From Candidatus Gastranaerophilales bacterium (GTDB lineage: Bacteria > Cyanobacteriota > Vampirovibrionia > Gastranaerophilales > Gastranaerophilaceae), in the NCBI GenBank assembly GCA_900767135.1, contig CAAFYU010000040.1, forward strand, positions 11,531 through 75,530: DNA of 64,000 bases, read 5' to 3'. Both the position numbers and the translations under genes were made by a program. The notes under the pieces were generated by a model. That model ran no database searches and was not told where the DNA came from. It saw only the letters and a list, made by a program, of their open reading frames with translations. The first letter of the stretch is position 1. Every line of letters starts with the position of its first letter. Below, one piece after another: positions 62,881-64,000 of this stretch.

Positions 62881-64000
62881 ATGACAACAAAAAGCAAAAA
62901 AACTGTCGAAAACCTTGAAAAGACTCTAAACAAATCTTCTCTTGTTGACAGTGCTGAACAATTGGAATTGCTTATCGAAAGAGCTAAAAAAGCTCAAAAG
63001 ATTTTTGCAACATTTACTCAAGAACAAGTTGATGCAATATTCAAAGCTGCTGCGACAGCTGCGGACAAAGCTCGTATTCCTTTGGCTAGATTGGCTCACG
63101 AAGAAACAGGAATGGGCGTTTTGGAAGATAAAATTATCAAAAACCACTTCGCATCAGAATATATTTACAACAAACACAAAAACGCTAAAACTTGTGGCGT
63201 TATTAAAGAAGATAAAGCAAACGGTATTAAAATTGTTGCTGAACCTCTTGGTGTTATTGCAGGTATCGTTCCTACAACTAACCCAACTTCAACTGCAATT
63301 TTCAAATCTTTAATTGCTTTGAAAACAAGAAACGCAATCATCTTCTCACCACACCCAAGAGCTACAAAATCAACAATTGCTGCTGCAAAATTGGTTTATG
63401 AAGCTGCTGTAAAAGCTGGTGCTCCGGAAGATATTATCGGTTGGATTGATGTTCCATCTATCGAATTGTCTAGCCAATTGATGCAACACCCTAACATCGC
63501 TTGCATTTTGGCAACAGGCGGCCCTGGCATGGTTAAAGCTGCTTATTCATCAGGAAATCCTGCATTGGGTGTTGGCCCTGGTAACGCTTGTGCTTTGATT
63601 GATGAAACTGCTGATATTCAAATGGCTGTTTCTTCAATTTTGATGTCAAAAACATTCGACAACGGTATGATTTGTGCTTCTGAACAATCTGTTGTTGTTG
63701 TTGACGAAGTTTACGAAGCTGTTAAAAAAGAATTCATCTATCGTGGTGCATATCTTTTGAACGCTGCCGAAGAAAAGAAAATGATCGATCTTCCATTCAT
63801 CGATCCTAAACGTGGTACAGCTCACCCTGACATCGTTGGTCAAAGCGCTTACAACATCGCTAAATTGTCAGGTTTTGAAGTTCCAAAAACTGCAAAAATC
63901 TTGTTGGCTGAAAGACCTTCTGTTGATTGGGAAGATCCATTCTCAAGAGAAAAACTTTCTCCAATCTTAACTATGTACAGAGCTAAAGATTTTGAAGCAG
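62881..64000 (+). CDS. adhE: aldehyde-alcohol dehydrogenase, N-terminal part (runs off the window)
   Basis: The first 373 codons of a CoA-acylating aldehyde dehydrogenase, most likely the N-terminal domain of bifunctional AdhE (acetyl-CoA to acetaldehyde to ethanol). It has PLGVIAGIVPTTNPTSTAIFK, LATGGPGMVKAAYSSGNPALGVGPGN, and the catalytic cysteine in FDNGMICASEQS (C265). The protein continues past 64000, so whether the iron-dependent alcohol dehydrogenase domain follows cannot be seen; the N-terminal sequence and the Rex site favour full AdhE over EutE-like single-domain enzymes. The start is the ATG at 62881 after AAGGAGAA. The frame has no stop to the window end. Confidence 0.92.
   Translation, partial: MTTKSKKTVENLEKTLNKSSLVDSAEQLELLIERAKKAQKIFATFTQEQVDAIFKAAATAADKARIPLARLAHEETGMGVLEDKIIKNHFASEYIYNKHKNAKTCGVIKEDKANGIKIVAEPLGVIAGIVPTTNPTSTAIFKSLIALKTRNAIIFSPHPRATKSTIAAAKLVYEAAVKAGAPEDIIGWIDVPSIELSSQLMQHPNIACILATGGPGMVKAAYSSGNPALGVGPGNACALIDETADIQMAVSSILMSKTFDNGMICASEQSVVVVDEVYEAVKKEFIYRGAYLLNAAEEKKMIDLPFIDPKRGTAHPDIVGQSAYNIAKLSGFEVPKTAKILLAERPSVDWEDPFSREKLSPILTMYRAKDFEA

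Noticed and set aside
62926..63843. Short open frames on both strands over the adhE region.
   Set aside because: The adhE frame runs from 62881 to the window end with family motifs; the short frames are shadows.

Overview
The window comes from a low-GC, fermentative, anaerobic bacterium with a Gram-negative-type cell plan. Anaerobic life is indicated by the oxygen-sensitive class III ribonucleotide reductase pair (nrdD-nrdG) and by adhE preceded by a Rex-type redox operator. An N-terminally methylated pseudopilin, a haemagglutinin-like adhesin and a DprA-like SLOG protein of the short type I associate with Cyanobacteria all fit a non-photosynthetic relative of Cyanobacteria such as gut Gastranaerophilales (Melainabacteria/Vampirovibrionia). 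That assignment is inference. No rRNA, tRNA, CRISPR array, transposase or phage gene was seen.

Layout. 0-2.1 kb: a repeat-derived ORF, mntP, and an XRE regulator divergent from a pseudopilin. 2.1-7.1 kb (minus): nif3-like, coaBC, gmk, an OPA-family transporter and a DEDD exonuclease. 7.3-15.6 kb: trxA, priA, a PC4-like protein, dapB, an XRE/zinc-ribbon protein, a cupin, metG and a polytopic glycosyltransferase-like protein. 15.7-18.3 kb: small lineage-specific genes and a zeta-toxin-like kinase. 18.5-28.7 kb: gltX, nrdG/nrdD, a DHA2 efflux pump, a HAD phosphatase, a NUDIX hydrolase, a RelE/HigA toxin-antitoxin pair, a HEAT-like protein and the SLOG protein. 28.8-38.8 kb: pcrA, a 490-residue lineage protein, an operon nanE-ROK kinase-small ORF-UbiA prenyltransferase, an M16 peptidase, rdgB and uppS. 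39.1-48.3 kb: fusA, hemW, a UmuC-like polymerase with rqcH, rimO and a flippase. 48.5-54.2 kb: a 1133-residue adhesin with an Asp-Thr repeat and a C-terminal PilZ domain, and a 622-residue coiled-coil/hydrophobic protein. 54.5-64 kb: fabI, the murF-mraY-murD-ftsW-murG operon, rplU-rpmA, a 51-residue gene and the start of adhE.

Most of the genes are housekeeping. The unusual material lies between and inside them. First, a superfamily of palindromic repeats has arms built of degenerate 7- or 8-bp tandem units around a conserved core with covarying mini-hairpins (seven full copies). Second, a GC-rich palindromic element (CCCCTCACC...GGGGCGAGG) occurs four times, once in frame inside the nif3-like gene, in the manner of Rickettsia palindromic elements; a different palindrome interrupts coaBC. 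Third, at least nine genes have a -10-like hexamer exactly 6 nt before ATG and no convincing Shine-Dalgarno sequence, which suggests leaderless transcripts. Fourth, the adhesin joins an export signal, an Asp-Thr stalk and an apparently intact cyclic-di-GMP-type PilZ motif.
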